Of a stretch of DNA of 11,895 nucleotides, positions 6,115 to 11,895 are shown piece by piece. The notes below the pieces were generated by a model. The model was not told the DNA's origin and did no database searches. It saw only the letters and a list, made by a program, of their open reading frames with translations. The translations under genes and the position numbers were made by a program. Source of the DNA: Phycisphaerae bacterium. GTDB lineage: Bacteria; Planctomycetota; Phycisphaerae; Sedimentisphaerales; Anaerohalosphaeraceae. Within the stretch, counting starts at the first letter, position 1. Each line of letters begins with the position of its first letter. The stretch lies in the NCBI GenBank assembly GCA_021736615.1, contig JAIPFN010000174.1, forward strand, positions 1-11,895, given 5' to 3'.

Positions 6115-6795
6115 ATGAAATCGAAACTCAAGAAAGCAATCGCAATTACTTGCCTTGTCTCATTGATCGTCGCGTCAATCGCTATAGCTGAAGACGCACA
6201 ACCCGCCCGCAGGGGCGGCCCGCAGGACGGCAGAGGAAGAAACGGTGCCGGTGCTCCAGGCGGTAACAGAGGTTCTATGCAACCCGGCAGACCAGAAGGC
6301 ATGATGCCGCCGGGCGGTCCCGGAGAAATGGGTATGGGACGCGGACGGGGTATGAGCCAGGAACTTATCCCACAGTCGATCAGACAAAAACTTAATCTTA
6401 CAGAAGAGCAGAACAACAAACTCAAGGCTGCCCAGGAAGAGCAAACAAAAAAGATTCAGATTCTCTCTAAGAAGCAGCAAGATCTTAAAGCGAAACTGGA
6501 CGATGCGGTAGATAAAGGCGATAAAGAAGCGGTCGTCGCGATAGCCCAGGAAACGGGAAAAGCCATCGGAGAATCCGCACTGCTTAAAATCGCCGAAAAA
6601 GACATTCTCAAAGGAATCCTCAACGAAGAACAGATGAAAACGATTGAAGATTACAATAAGACGCGTGCTGAAATGAGAGAAAAGATGCGTAAGCAAATGG
6701 AAGAACGTATGAATAGCAGAGGTGAACGCCCTGAAAGAGGCCAAGGTCAGGGCAGAGGCCAACAGCCACCGCAAAGCCCAAGACGCTCACGTTAA
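6115..6795 (+). CDS. Exported LTXXQ (Spy/CpxP-like) protein with Gly/Met-rich N-terminal region
   Basis: The 226-residue protein has a Sec signal peptide (basic KSKLKK, hydrophobic 8-24, cleavage likely after A25), so it is periplasmic. Mature residues 30-82 are a low-complexity Gly/Pro/Arg stretch with six methionines (55, 63, 64, 72, 74, 80). A helical domain follows with two LTXXQ-type motifs, LTEEQ at 95-99 and LNEEQ at 169-173, the hallmark of the Spy/CpxP/CnrX/ZraP superfamily of envelope chaperones and metal-linked sensors. The tail from about 205 is basic and rich in Arg, Gln and Pro. The mature protein has no His or Cys, which argues against a CnrX- or ZraP-like metal site, though Met-rich ligation is possible. 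The ATG has AAAGG upstream. It is first of a four-gene set with a sigma factor, a small membrane protein and a second LTXXQ protein. A chaperone or signal-input role is inferred. Confidence 0.8.
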   Translation: MKSKLKKAIAITCLVSLIVASIAIAEDAQPARRGGPQDGRGRNGAGAPGGNRGSMQPGRPEGMMPPGGPGEMGMGRGRGMSQELIPQSIRQKLNLTEEQNNKLKAAQEEQTKKIQILSKKQQDLKAKLDDAVDKGDKEAVVAIAQETGKAIGESALLKIAEKDILKGILNEEQMKTIEDYNKTRAEMREKMRKQMEERMNSRGERPERGQGQGRGQQPPQSPRRSR

Positions 6796-6819
6796 TAATT
6801 ATTGGTAAAGGATTTTTAA

Positions 6820-7548
6820 TTGATAGCAGCGGCATTAAACAATTCAGGACATCAGCTTTATTGTCCGGCAGATTTCGCCTCGGCGGTTCTCTGCACGAAA
6901 ACAACATTAGCTGATCTCATCCTGAATTGTTTTGCCGCCTGCTCCAGACGCGACGACACTGCCATCGAAACAGACACCGACATTGATACTACCGCCCTGC
7001 TGGATATACAGGATGTAAAGGACTGCCTGAAAGGCGACAATAACGCCTATAAGAGGATTGTCGAGCGTCACCAGAAGAAGATTTCAGCTATGATGTGGCG
7101 TTTTTCGCGTGACAAAGTCGTACATGAAGAGCTCGTCCAGGACGTTTTCGTGCAGGTCTATATGTCACTGGACACTTTTAAGCAAAAGGCCCCTTTCAGG
7201 CACTGGCTGTACCGTATAGCGACTCGTGTGGGGTTTACCTACTGGAAACAGAAAGCAAGATTGAGTAGGACCGACACGTTAAGCCTGGAAGACTTCGACC
7301 AGGCAAAGATAACATCAAACGGAAATGAGGCCCCGAACGAAGTAGCTGAGATGCTCCATCGTTTGCTCGAAAAACTGCCTCCGCGCGACAGGCTTGTATT
7401 GACGCTGCGGTATCTTCAGGAAAACAGCATAGACGAGACCGCGGAACTGGCCGGCTGGAGCACTTCGATGGTAAAAGTACAAACATGGCGAGCGAAAAAA
7501 AAACTTAAGAAACTGTTTCAGGAATTTTTGCCGCAAGTCGGAGAATGA
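6820..7548 (+). CDS. ECF-family RNA polymerase sigma factor with N-terminal extension
   Basis: The protein has region sigma2 at about 65-135 (AYKRIVERHQKKISAMMWRF, then ELVQDVFVQVY for core binding, then FRHWLYRIATRVGFTYWKQK for -10 recognition). A short linker follows, and then sigma4 at about 178-235 (LLEKLPPRDRLVLTLRYLQ and the helix-turn-helix ETAELAGWSTSMVKVQTWRA). Both DNA-binding domains are complete. The start is unusual: TTG at 6820, directly after an in-frame TAA, with AAAGGA seven bases upstream. No ATG or GTG occurs in frame until after the start of sigma2, so TTG is the only standard option. This gives 242 residues against about 190 for most ECF factors. The roughly 60-residue extension carries Cys 15, 25, 37 and 41. 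The gene follows the LTXXQ gene by 24 bp and ends 2 bp before a small membrane protein that is probably its anti-sigma factor. Confidence 0.9.
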   Translation: MIAAALNNSGHQLYCPADFASAVLCTKTTLADLILNCFAACSRRDDTAIETDTDIDTTALLDIQDVKDCLKGDNNAYKRIVERHQKKISAMMWRFSRDKVVHEELVQDVFVQVYMSLDTFKQKAPFRHWLYRIATRVGFTYWKQKARLSRTDTLSLEDFDQAKITSNGNEAPNEVAEMLHRLLEKLPPRDRLVLTLRYLQENSIDETAELAGWSTSMVKVQTWRAKKKLKKLFQEFLPQVGE

Positions 7549-7550
7549 TC

Positions 7551-7805
7551 ATGGAAAACTTATTACAAAAACTGGCAGGAAAAGCCCGGCTGGAAACGAT
7601 GCCGAATGTCGATGTCGTTGACAGCGTCATGCGGATAATTTCACAGCAGAAGTTCACCCCCCAGTCTATCGACAAGCCTTTCGTCTGGATGGCATCGCTA
7701 TCGACGGCTGCGGCAATTGCTATCGGTTCGTTTGCCATATACGCTTATTTCGCATGGTCAAATCCACTTTCGGAGATGTCTGAAACTATTGCATGGGCAC
7801 TTTAA
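7551..7805 (+). CDS. Small single-pass membrane protein, probable CnrY-like anti-sigma factor
   Basis: This 84-residue protein has a cytoplasmic N-terminal segment of about 43 residues with two predicted amphipathic helices (ENLLQKLAGKARLE and VDVVDSVMRIISQQ). One transmembrane helix (about 44-68, FVWMASLSTAAAIAIGSFAI onward) and a periplasmic tail of about 15 residues follow. The topology and size match CnrY (95 residues), the minimal anti-sigma factor that clamps CnrH through short helices; no zinc-binding ZAS motif is present. The start at 7551 is preferred because GGAG at 7540-7543 lies seven bases upstream. The ATG at 7545 would be only one base from that site. It sits between the sigma factor and an LTXXQ membrane protein, exactly where an anti-sigma factor is expected. 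Function is inferred from context, size and topology. Confidence 0.75.
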   Translation: MENLLQKLAGKARLETMPNVDVVDSVMRIISQQKFTPQSIDKPFVWMASLSTAAAIAIGSFAIYAYFAWSNPLSEMSETIAWAL

Positions 7806-8491
7806 TGACTGACGGTTTAAACAAAATTGAAAACAAAACACCAGGCATCACCAGGCAGAAGAATCTGCGTATGCTTTTGCTCAGTATGGTCATTCTTGTC
7901 GCCGGCATCGTAATAGGTTCTGCCGGCACTACCCTGATCATCGGTAAAAACTCCAGAGAAATTCACCCGTCCGGCCCAGGCTCTGCTGAAAGAATGACCA
8001 GCAGACTCAAGGAACGCCTTGATCTTTCAGACGAACAGTTTGCAAAGATCGAACCGATCATTAAAACACACATGGACAAACTTCGCGATATCCAGGACAA
8101 GGCACGCCCGCTTATTGAATCTCAGGTCACCCAGATGAAAAACAAGATTTCCAACCTCCTTACAGACGACCAGAAGCAGACTTGGGAAACACAAATGAAA
8201 TTCCTCGAAAGAGGCTTCAGAATGCAAAGGGGATCCGGCAGAGGACACGGCCCGGGAGAAGGTAGAGGCGGCAGCCCTTACGGACCGGGTAGCCAAAGAG
8301 TACCAAGAGAAGGTCAGGAAGGCGGACGGGGTTTCGTACCAGGCGGTGGGGGCCGCGGACCTGGCAGCCCAAGAGGAATGCAACCGCCCCCTGGCCCGGG
8401 CGGTGAAATGTGGCGACAAAGACAACTGGAAAACCCGGATTTCCAAAGACCGCCGCTGCCACCAATCCAGGATCAGAACACCACGCAATAA
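7805..8491 (+). CDS. Membrane-anchored LTXXQ protein, CnrX-like sensor candidate
   Basis: A 228-residue protein with a short cytoplasmic start, one transmembrane helix (about 22-46) and a periplasmic helical domain. That domain has two LTXXQ-type motifs, LSDEQ (74-78) and LTDDQ (119-123), as in the CnrX/RsiX-type heavy-metal sensor family. From about residue 140 the tail is nearly all Gly, Pro, Arg and Gln. The CnrX pattern of paired histidines is not evident: only H54 and H89 precede the tail. The ligand may therefore differ or be an envelope-stress cue. The start is uncertain. ATG 7805 shares a base with the previous stop (TAATG) and is chosen for coupling; ATG 7793 would add four residues, and neither has a clear ribosome site. 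It completes the sigma, anti-sigma and sensor set and converges on the propeller-secretin gene with only 20 bp between the stops. Confidence 0.75.
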   Translation: MTDGLNKIENKTPGITRQKNLRMLLLSMVILVAGIVIGSAGTTLIIGKNSREIHPSGPGSAERMTSRLKERLDLSDEQFAKIEPIIKTHMDKLRDIQDKARPLIESQVTQMKNKISNLLTDDQKQTWETQMKFLERGFRMQRGSGRGHGPGEGRGGSPYGPGSQRVPREGQEGGRGFVPGGGGRGPGSPRGMQPPPGPGGEMWRQRQLENPDFQRPPLPPIQDQNTTQ

Positions 8492-8511
8492 CCTGACTCA
8501 AACCCCTAAAA

Positions 8512-11229
8512 CTAACCCCTGTCCTTAGACATTTTCTTTAGCCATGCTTCAATCGTTTCTTCGGGACTAAGTTCTTTATTTCTGATTGAAGAATTTTGAT
8601 GTTTCCTTTCAATCTTATGATCGGATTGACGTTTTTTAATTTCGTCTGTTTTCGGCCTCTTGCCGTTTCCCATTATAGGGATTATTTTATGCTCGTTAAT
8701 GTCAAGTTGCGGCCACTTCGGAGCGGCATCGCCGGGCTTTAGCGAATGCGGCGTGATAAAGATCGTCAAAACGCTGTGTTTCGTTTCCGTCTCTTCATGT
8801 TTGAACAATCCTCCTATAACCGGAATGTCACCCAGGACAGGCACTTTCGATGTAACATTTCCCATCTCCTGCTGCCGCAACCCGCCGAGAACAAGAGTTT
8901 GTCCTTCCTTGACGGTGACCTCGGTATTGGATAGTCGTGTCGTCAGTTCCGGCAACCCCGCATCGTCGGTGAACGTAAAGTTTCCGACCTTGACTTCAAC
9001 CTTGAGATGAATTTTCCCGTTAGCCAGAAGCGTTGGAACGATACGTCCTTCCGTATCGGCAGAGATGTCGCTCTTTTTGACGATCGGTCTGCCGGACGTA
9101 TCGAACCCCTCGTTGAAGAAGTAGTTCAGCGTTTTGCGAATATTAATAAGAGACTCTTTCCCGCTCATCGCAACCGTGCGAGGATTGGCCAGAATGGTTC
9201 CCTCACCGTCTTTAACTAGCGTATTTAATCTCATAAAGAATTCTCGCGGTAAATCTCCGACTCCCTGGTAAAAAGCCTGTCCCATGCCCGGCAGCGAAGT
9301 GAGAGTGTCTCGTGCACCGGAAGGAAAACCTCCAAGGTTCGTAGTTTGGGAGAAATTCTGCAAGGGCCTGCCCACCGGCTGGGCCAATGCGAAATGCCCG
9401 TCTGCGTAGGCCCAGTCCAGGCCAAGATTGCGGTTTGCCTCTTCGGTAAGTTCGACGGCCATAAGGTCGACAAGCAAATGAGGCGCTTCGGTATCAACCA
9501 TATTCAAATCCGCTTTCATTTCCTCAAGCACCTCAGCGGGACCTTTGAACAGCATTATGTTGCGAACCGAATTGACTGTAATATATTGGTTGTAGTCAGC
9601 AGGTAATGACTCTATTACTTCAGAAACAGTCATGTTCTGCGGTTTTATAACTTCAGTAACATTGCCCTGTAAATTGACAACCCTTTCGGATTGGGCTGCT
9701 GTTTCCGGAGAAGTAACCTGCACTGTCGTCTGGACAGTTGAATTTCCGGCGATTACGGTTCTTCTTATCGGCGGGCCAATATGTCGCGATGCAGTAGCAC
9801 TGATAAATCGTTCCGGCAGATCAAGCCTGTAAATATCAGGCTCGTAAATATCATCTTCCTTGCTGATGATCTTCGCTATTGTAAGCAGGATTGAACGGTT
9901 ATCCGGCGACCATGATATATCTTCCAGAGTGTCCCTGTCCCAGTGCCCTAATATCATCTTTCTGTCAAACTGTTCACTGTAAACAAGAAGATCTTTGGTT
10001 GTCTTTTCCAGGAAATCATAGATACTCAGATACCATCGTGAGTTTTCATATTCAGGATCCGGACCCCAGTTCTTAACATCATAGCGGCGTTTTAGGATAA
10101 GGATCTTGCTATTGTCATAGGACCATTTTATTGATTTGAAAAATTCGATTTCACCGGTCTTCCTTGGAAAAGAGGTCATCAGCGGTGTACGACCTCCGCT
10201 TACAGGGTCGATAAGGAATATTGCCGGAATAGCCGAGCCCTGATTATCAAACTTGTTGCCCGCGACAAGGATCCATTTTCCGTCCCAGGACCAGAAAAAA
10301 TCGTCAATATTAAGCTGCTTTTCGGTTGCCGGCGAACTGGCATTCGTAAGATTCTTCGCCTCGCTGCCGTCAGGCCGTGCAACCCAGCAATCGCCGCGAT
10401 TTTTTTGCCGTTCTGTTTGAGTCATATCGACATCGCTTCCAAACGCAACCCATTCACCGGTCGGACTCCACCTGGGCTCGTCGGTCCTTATTGACTGCGC
10501 GTCGATGTCTGTAAGCAGAATTAAATCCTTACCTTCCGGGTCAACCGTAGCGATATCGTAATGACCGGCGCTGGCTTCGAGCTGCATCGACAATCTCGGC
10601 GGCACCAGCGGGCTCCACTTGTGTTCCAGGATCTGTCCGCGGTCTGCAAGAATCCTCCAGAACCTGCCTGATTCTGTATCGGTTACCCATAACTGGCGTT
10701 TTTTCGACGCCCCACCCAACACCTTGTAGGCAACGTATTTGTTGTCAGCCGAAAAGAATGGACCGTCATCAGCGCTAATACAACCCTCCGGATAGGGAGA
10801 AGAAATAGCTTTAGATTTTTTAGTGGCAAGATCATAAATGAAGACCCCACCCTGACTCTGGCTGTTATCGGCATTGGAAAACTCGTAGGAAAGCTTTGTC
10901 CCGTCCCATGACCACTCCGCGAAGATTGGGTTTCCGATTTGGGTTACGGCCTCTTCGCCGGTGCCGTCGGATTTCATTATCATCAATTGCCCTTGGCTGG
11001 ACGTCTGATACCTGGCAAAAGAAATCATATCACTGTTATACGACCAAAGCATCGCCAGAGACTTGCCGTCATCAGTAAGCGGAGTAAGCTTAACGCCATC
11101 AGCAATAAACTCGGCCTGAACAACACCAACTATGAGAAATAAAAGTAATACAACCGGCAATATCCTGCTAAAACAGTTTAGAAAGTATGCCCCTGTTTGA
11201 TGTTTACCATACAAACGTACAAATAACAT
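8512..11229 (-). CDS. Exported PD40/TolB-like beta-propeller fused to a secretin domain
   Basis: The 905-residue protein has an N-terminal signal (hydrophobic core about 24-38, cleavage after VVQA). Residues about 40-480 form a PD40/TolB-like propeller with some eight blade motifs such as EWSWDGTKLSY, PRWSPTGEWVAF, FFWSWDGKWILV and ISWSPDNRSILL. A linker leads to a KH-like secretin N1-type domain (about 515-580, ending in LNMVDTEAP). The complete C-terminal secretin barrel follows (about 583-820): LLVDLMAVELTEEANRNLGL, ANPRTVAMSGKESLINI, VKEGQTLVLGG and the signature VPVLGDIPVIGGLF (about 794-807). A basic 80-residue tail ends the protein. Secretins form multimeric outer-membrane channels for type II/III secretion and type IV pili; here the usual N0 region is replaced by a propeller. 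No other secretion gene is adjacent. The ATG at 11227-11229 lacks a strong ribosome site. Confidence 0.9.
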   Translation of the reverse strand: MLFVRLYGKHQTGAYFLNCFSRILPVVLLLFLIVGVVQAEFIADGVKLTPLTDDGKSLAMLWSYNSDMISFARYQTSSQGQLMIMKSDGTGEEAVTQIGNPIFAEWSWDGTKLSYEFSNADNSQSQGGVFIYDLATKKSKAISSPYPEGCISADDGPFFSADNKYVAYKVLGGASKKRQLWVTDTESGRFWRILADRGQILEHKWSPLVPPRLSMQLEASAGHYDIATVDPEGKDLILLTDIDAQSIRTDEPRWSPTGEWVAFGSDVDMTQTERQKNRGDCWVARPDGSEAKNLTNASSPATEKQLNIDDFFWSWDGKWILVAGNKFDNQGSAIPAIFLIDPVSGGRTPLMTSFPRKTGEIEFFKSIKWSYDNSKILILKRRYDVKNWGPDPEYENSRWYLSIYDFLEKTTKDLLVYSEQFDRKMILGHWDRDTLEDISWSPDNRSILLTIAKIISKEDDIYEPDIYRLDLPERFISATASRHIGPPIRRTVIAGNSTVQTTVQVTSPETAAQSERVVNLQGNVTEVIKPQNMTVSEVIESLPADYNQYITVNSVRNIMLFKGPAEVLEEMKADLNMVDTEAPHLLVDLMAVELTEEANRNLGLDWAYADGHFALAQPVGRPLQNFSQTTNLGGFPSGARDTLTSLPGMGQAFYQGVGDLPREFFMRLNTLVKDGEGTILANPRTVAMSGKESLINIRKTLNYFFNEGFDTSGRPIVKKSDISADTEGRIVPTLLANGKIHLKVEVKVGNFTFTDDAGLPELTTRLSNTEVTVKEGQTLVLGGLRQQEMGNVTSKVPVLGDIPVIGGLFKHEETETKHSVLTIFITPHSLKPGDAAPKWPQLDINEHKIIPIMGNGKRPKTDEIKKRQSDHKIERKHQNSSIRNKELSPEETIEAWLKKMSKDRG

Positions 11230-11280
11230 ATTATACCATTCCCAACAAATATTTGCGTCTTATACACAATAAAAAGACCG

Positions 11281-11294
11281 CTGATCACGATCAA
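11281..11294 (-). promoter_or_regulatory. FNR/CRP-family-like box upstream of the propeller-secretin gene
   Basis: On the minus strand TTGAT-CGTG-ATCAG matches the FNR consensus TTGAT-N4-ATCAA at nine of ten positions. Its centre is about 58 bp upstream of the secretin gene's start codon. TTGATC of the box can also act as a -35 element, with TATTGT (11266-11271) as a -10 at 17-bp spacing; both hexamers match at four of six positions. If that promoter is used, the box would overlap the -35. An activating position would need a start point further downstream. The site is by eye only. Confidence 0.35.
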
Positions 11295-11488
11295 CTAATA
11301 ATAAAACGCTTAATTGACATGAGATATTGCCAAAAAAAATAAGAAATCCAATACGTCCATTTGAACACAAAAACGCAATTTTGGCCAAAGCAAATTACTA
11401 CCCACGATACAGCCATATCTTCAAACCGCAAGGATCCTAAATCATACAAAATTACAGGTCTGTTAATACTGTATTTTTTGAGCAATGC

Positions 11489-11522
11489 AAAAAACCCAGC
11501 TTTATCAAATGAAAAGCCGGGT
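11489..11522 (-). terminator. Intrinsic terminator, minus strand
   Basis: On the minus strand ACCCGGCTTT (11513-11522) pairs with AAAGCTGGGT (11494-11503), giving ten positions with one A-C mismatch and a nine-base loop. A run of six T follows immediately (11489-11494, sharing one base with the stem). This is the form of a rho-independent terminator. It lies about 210 bp downstream of the dctM stop and upstream of the secretin gene, so it most likely ends the TRAP-transporter transcript and insulates the secretin gene. Confidence 0.65.
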
Positions 11523-11734
11523 ATAAAAAGCATTTCTGGATACATTAGGTCCCGCGACAAAGAAAGCGGTAAAGAAACGGTAAACCTATGGACAACTTTT
11601 TCGAGGATTTTACTTGCCTGTGATAATCCAATTAATCGGCCCTTCATAGTGCCCGGTAAGCTTGGGCAAGATAAGCGAGAACCACTCGACAGACGTAGAG
11701 CAGAGCAACTTCTTGCACAAAACCATCAGTTGGC

Positions 11735-11895
11735 TTAGTTGTCTTTGCTGCTTTTACCAAAGAGGTTTTGATTCCATGTTTCGATAGACTTGTCGACCTC
11801 TTCGGCTTTGATCTGGCCGGTTTTGACCGGCAGCCACAGCGAGACTTTTGGCACATAAGTAATCACCATCAGGGCCACCGCCATTGCACCAAAGA
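11735..11895 (-). CDS. dctM: Partial CDS (3' end), TRAP transporter large permease DctM
   Basis: Only the last 52 codons are in the window, ending with TAA at 11735-11737. The peptide begins FGAMAVALMVITYVPKVSLW and continues with LPVKTG. A final membrane helix followed by iTYvP..SLWLP is the characteristic C-terminus of the DctM (large, 12-helix) subunit of tripartite ATP-independent periplasmic transporters, which import organic acids and related solutes using a sodium or proton gradient. An unusually long hydrophilic tail of about 28 residues (QIKAEEVDKSIETW and beyond) follows the motif. The DctP and DctQ partners would lie outside the window. Confidence 0.75.
   Translation of the reverse strand, partial: FGAMAVALMVITYVPKVSLWLPVKTGQIKAEEVDKSIETWNQNLFGKSSKDN

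Larger units (their letters stand above)
11230..11734. other. AT-rich intergenic region, no confident gene
   Basis: This 505-bp gap lies between the propeller-secretin start and the dctM stop. It holds the secretin promoter region and an intrinsic terminator. Two overlapping frames are open: minus 11291-11647 (118 codons, ATG) and plus 11361-11738 (125 codons, TTG). Their third codon positions coincide, so one open frame can keep the other open. Neither has a ribosome site, a recognisable domain or the codon style of its neighbours. The minus frame also runs straight through the terminator. A decayed gene remnant is possible. Confidence 0.5.

Noticed and set aside
11230..11235. TATAAT immediately before the secretin start codon as a -10 box
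   Set aside because: No -35 hexamer lies 15-19 bp upstream, and transcription would begin inside the coding sequence. The match is probably chance in AT-rich sequence.
11291..11647. 118-codon minus-strand frame starting at ATG 11647
   Set aside because: It has no ribosome site, runs through a good intrinsic terminator, is AT-rich at third positions unlike its neighbours, and shows no domain. Kept only as a possible remnant.
11361..11738. 125-codon plus-strand frame starting at TTG
   Set aside because: It lacks a ribosome site and overlaps the opposite open frame with aligned third positions and the dctM stop. No protein family is recognised.

Overview
The window comes from a Gram-negative (diderm) bacterium of moderate G+C. 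Evidence for an outer membrane is a secretin and two LTXXQ (Spy/CpxP/CnrX-like) envelope proteins. The accessory style suggests Planctomycetota, possibly a Phycisphaerae-like lineage: a WD40-like propeller fused to an envelope domain, Gly/Pro/Arg-rich exported proteins, and a short inverted repeat element with GTGAACG-type ends. That taxonomic call is inference only; no rRNA or phylogenetic marker is present.

Layout. Bases 1-209 hold the 3' end of a gene with a DUF3395-like C-terminus, followed 3 bp later by tadA (213-728, +). A tRNA-Arg(UCG) gene lies tail-to-tail with tadA (761-833, -) and has a strong sigma70 promoter. Next come a 224-bp MITE-like inverted repeat element (918-1141), a CheW-like gene (1187-1702, -), a 324-bp region full of inverted repeats, an orphan NarL/FixJ-type response regulator (2027-2683, -), and a small exported protein of unknown function (2988-3338, -). 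A tightly coupled rmlA-rmlC-rmlD operon follows on the minus strand (5836 down to 3544). It makes dTDP-L-rhamnose but lacks rmlB here. Diverging from it is a plus-strand cluster: exported LTXXQ protein (6115), ECF sigma factor with an N-terminal extension and TTG start (6820), 84-residue single-pass membrane protein (7551), and membrane-anchored LTXXQ protein (7805-8491). A 2.7-kb minus-strand gene (8512-11229) encodes an unusual fusion of an exported PD40/TolB-like beta-propeller to a complete secretin. The window closes with an AT-rich intergenic region containing an intrinsic terminator and the C-terminus of a TRAP transporter large permease (DctM, 11735-11895, -).

How the genes work together. 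The clearest functional unit is 6115-8491, whose composition and topology recall the CnrH-CnrY-CnrX transmembrane signalling system of Cupriavidus. There a cytoplasmic ECF sigma factor is held by a very small membrane anti-sigma factor, which is controlled by a periplasmic LTXXQ-type sensor. Here the histidine ligands of CnrX are not evident, so the stimulus is unknown. The most novel-looking single gene is the propeller-secretin. No pilus or type II secretion genes lie beside it, and a near-consensus FNR-like box sits about 50 bp upstream of its start.
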